DNA from: Chloroflexota bacterium
GTDB taxonomy: Bacteria; Chloroflexota; UBA11872; VXNJ01
Direction: 5' to 3'
Assembly: GCA_026708165.1 (NCBI GenBank)
Contig: JAPOVO010000173.1
Coordinates: 1 to 6,078 of the forward strand
Length of the DNA: 6,078 nt
The notes under the pieces are model-generated. The model did not search any database, was not told the DNA's origin, and saw only the letters and a program-made list of their open reading frames with translations. Shown here one piece after another: positions 4,224-6,078 of this stretch (positions within the stretch are counted from its first letter, which is position 1; each line of letters opens with the position of its first letter). Made by a program: the position numbers and the translations under genes.

Positions 4224-6047
4224 TTATGCGTTTCGTACGCTAAGCACCAGGCGTGACGGATGCTCCGGGTCGTGGAAGATCCGGTTGTGCGCCACGACCG
4301 ACCGGGTGTGACGACCCAGCGGCTCGCCCGTGTTCGGGTTCACGTCGAACCGGGGGAAGTTGCTGCTCGAAACATCGAGGCGAATCCGGTGTCCGGCGGC
4401 AAAGACGTTGCCGACCGGGTACATCACGATGTCGAAGCGGTAGACCTGTCCCGGCTCCATTAGCTCGGCCTGCTCCCGCGAGTCGCGGTAACGCGCGCGG
4501 ATGATGCTGTCCGTCAGATTGAGCGCGAAGCCGTTGGGGTAGTCGTCGTTCGGGGGATACTCGTCAATGAGCTTTACGGTGAAGTCCGTGTCGACGGCGC
4601 TCGACGACGCCCACAGCACGGCCCGCAGTGGGCCAACGATCTCGACAGCCTGCTCAAGCGGCTCGGACCGGAAGACCAATACGTCGTGCCGCGCGGCGAG
4701 CGGCAGACCGTCGTCGCATCCGAAGAAGCGCTCATCGCCGCGCTGATCGTAGCCGCCGGCGATGAGCACCGGTTCGCCCGCGGAGAGGTTGCCGCCTATG
4801 GTCGGGACGGGATTTTGCGGGTCGAAGCTGTAGCCGCTCGGCGATGACTGCTCCGGCTCGTCCCAGCCGAGACCGCCGTCCGCCTGTAGATACAGGTTTC
4901 GGAACGACGTATCCTCCGGCGGCCAGGCCTCGGCGGTCGTCCAGCGTCCGCCGTGATCGAGCCTGCCGTCCAGGTTCCGCCTGCCTGATCCGCCGCCCAT
5001 GATGAACAGGCTCGCGGCGGGTTCGGCGTCGACCCCGGTGTCCAGGTCCTTCAGGAACCGGTCGAACCAGCGGAGCCTGAAATCGTTGTAGTGTTCAAGC
5101 GAAGCGTCCAGGCCGAAGTCCGCGTCTCCCGCGTAGCTGTGCTCGACCTGTAGCGAGCCGTGAGTCCAGGGTCCCATCGTCAGGTTCAGATGCGATTTCT
5201 GGATCTTTCCCTGCTCGACGAAGTTCTCGGTAGTCGCTCTGGCGTACGAGTCGTACCAGCCGCCCAGGTAGAGCGTTGGCACGGCGGCGTGCGCGGCGCG
5301 GAAGTGCGCGGGGCTGTAGCCGGGCCGGTGCCAGTACTCGTCGTAATCGCCGTGGGTCAGCACGTCGAGGTGCCATTGCTCGTAGCTGGGAACCAGCCGC
5401 AAGGGCGACTCGCCGGGACGCAGCGGCGCCCTGGCCACCCACTCGCCGACGTTTTCGTAGGCGTCTTCCAGAATCGCCCGCAATCCCTCGTCGGCGAGCG
5501 CCTCCCTGCTCTGTGCGGCCATGCGAAACGCATAGACCATGAACCGCATCTCGCACGCGCCGTTGTGACGCATGGAGCAGGTGTGGTAGTTGGACGCGCC
5601 TTCGAGAACGATCATCGTTTCGAGGTGGGGCGGGTTTAGACAAGCCAGCGCGCTTTGATCGCTGCCGCAGTAGGAGCCGCCCATCGTTCCGACGCGGCCG
5701 TTGCACCAGTCCTGTACGGCGAGCCATTCGAGCGCGTCGTATCCGTCCGGGCCTTCGTCGGCGAACGCGTACCAGATCCCTTCCGAAGCGTACCTTCCGC
5801 GAACGTCCTGCACGGCCACGGCGTAGCCGCGCCGGGCGAAGTACTTGCCGTTGGCGTTATTGACGAGCGTGGACTTGTTGTAGGGAGTCCGCTCGAGGAT
5901 CAGCGGAAACCGCTCCTCGACGCGCTCGCCGCCGCGCGCGGGAAGATAGAGGTCCGTCGCCAGGAGGGTCCCGTCCCGCAGGGGGACCATCACGTCGCGC
6001 TCTATCGCGACCTCGTACTGCTGCCAGGAGCCTTGGGAAGCGGTCAT
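4224..6047 (-). CDS. CocE/NonD-family serine hydrolase (X-Pro dipeptidyl-peptidase S15 type)
   Basis: A complete 607-residue enzyme of the family that includes cocaine esterase, alpha-amino-acid ester hydrolase, glutaryl-7-ACA acylase and X-Pro dipeptidyl-peptidases. The alpha/beta-hydrolase part (about 15-335) opens with the beta-strand pattern VPLRDGTLLATDLYLP (21-36) and RTPYNK (53-58), whose tyrosine Y56 may help form the oxyanion hole. The triad is readable: nucleophile S125 in GGSYCG (123-128), D266 in GGWYD (262-266) and H296 in GPWTHG (292-297). A cap region lies between about 150 and 250. The jelly-roll C-terminal domain fills about 340-605, with family-typical segments DTDFTVKLIDEYP (486-498), GHRIRLDVSSSNFPRFDVNP (552-571) and HDPEHPSRLVL (592-602). 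No signal peptide, so cytoplasmic. ATG at 6047 has AAAGGAG eight bases upstream. An in-frame TGA at 6070-6072 may end an upstream gene outside the window. Substrate (ester, amide or peptide) is unknown. Length is normal and all parts are intact. Confidence 0.93.
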   Translation of the reverse strand: MTASQGSWQQYEVAIERDVMVPLRDGTLLATDLYLPARGGERVEERFPLILERTPYNKSTLVNNANGKYFARRGYAVAVQDVRGRYASEGIWYAFADEGPDGYDALEWLAVQDWCNGRVGTMGGSYCGSDQSALACLNPPHLETMIVLEGASNYHTCSMRHNGACEMRFMVYAFRMAAQSREALADEGLRAILEDAYENVGEWVARAPLRPGESPLRLVPSYEQWHLDVLTHGDYDEYWHRPGYSPAHFRAAHAAVPTLYLGGWYDSYARATTENFVEQGKIQKSHLNLTMGPWTHGSLQVEHSYAGDADFGLDASLEHYNDFRLRWFDRFLKDLDTGVDAEPAASLFIMGGGSGRRNLDGRLDHGGRWTTAEAWPPEDTSFRNLYLQADGGLGWDEPEQSSPSGYSFDPQNPVPTIGGNLSAGEPVLIAGGYDQRGDERFFGCDDGLPLAARHDVLVFRSEPLEQAVEIVGPLRAVLWASSSAVDTDFTVKLIDEYPPNDDYPNGFALNLTDSIIRARYRDSREQAELMEPGQVYRFDIVMYPVGNVFAAGHRIRLDVSSSNFPRFDVNPNTGEPLGRHTRSVVAHNRIFHDPEHPSRLVLSVRNA

Positions 6048-6055
6048 CCGGGCGT

Positions 6056-6076
6056 CTCCTTTGCGCTGGTCAGCGC
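6056..6076 (-). promoter_or_regulatory. Hydrolase ribosome site preceded by a short inverted repeat
   Basis: AAAGGAG (complement of 6056-6062) is eight bases from the hydrolase ATG and fixes that start. Immediately upstream, GCGCTG (6063-6068) and CAGCGC (6071-6076) are reverse complements separated by two bases. The gap is too small for a normal hairpin loop without fraying, so it may be a protein-binding half-site pair or chance in GC-rich DNA. The window ends before any promoter can be seen. Confidence 0.4.
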
Positions 6077-6078
6077 CG

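Noticed and set aside
5095..5727. 210-codon minus-strand frame inside the hydrolase gene
   Set aside because: Arginine-rich alternative frame of the hydrolase, whose own frame carries the catalytic triad in the right order.
1..6078. CRISPR array, transposase or integrase
   Set aside because: No regularly spaced repeats and no recombinase motifs were seen on either strand; the only dispersed-repeat signal is the short degenerate palindrome at 1668-1691.

Overview
This is a GC-rich bacterial window with seven protein-coding genes, one of them cut by the window edge. The compact layout, the class of enzymes and a degenerate palindromic repeat of the 'PAFAG' type point to an environmental bacterium, such as a proteobacterium, actinobacterium or chloroflexotan. 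Nothing in the sequence fixes the phylum, and no rRNA, tRNA or CRISPR array is visible. Three of the seven genes start with GTG or TTG.

Right half (2561-6047, minus strand): a complete CocE/NonD-type serine hydrolase is followed after 54 bp by a complete ABC-F ATPase. The gap contains a perfect 8-bp hairpin, and the ABC-F gene begins with TTG without a visible Shine-Dalgarno. The two genes are probably co-transcribed.

Middle (985-2318): two different type II toxin-antitoxin modules face each other. The first, on the plus strand, is an AbrB-fold antitoxin whose 3' end overlaps a PIN-domain toxin. The second, on the minus strand, is a ribbon-helix-helix VapB whose stop codon overlaps the GTG start of a VapC. 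The two toxin genes converge on a 116-bp spacer carrying the degenerate repeat. Both PIN proteins keep their acidic catalytic residues, so both modules look intact. Each has a repeat in its promoter region that could be the autoregulatory operator.

Left end (1-816, minus strand): the N-terminal 272 residues of a DAO-family FAD-dependent amine/amino-acid oxidoreductase. It is divergent from the AbrB/PIN module. The 168-bp divergent intergenic region holds a plausible sigma-70 promoter for the oxidoreductase, a perfect 10-bp palindrome and two inverted repeats.

The oxidoreductase and the hydrolase/ABC-F pair look like ordinary metabolic or translation-related cargo, with the two TA modules inserted between them as an accessory islet. 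No clearly new multi-gene system is evident. The points most worth checking are the paired TA modules with unlike antitoxins, their operator candidates, and the hydrolase/ABC-F junction.
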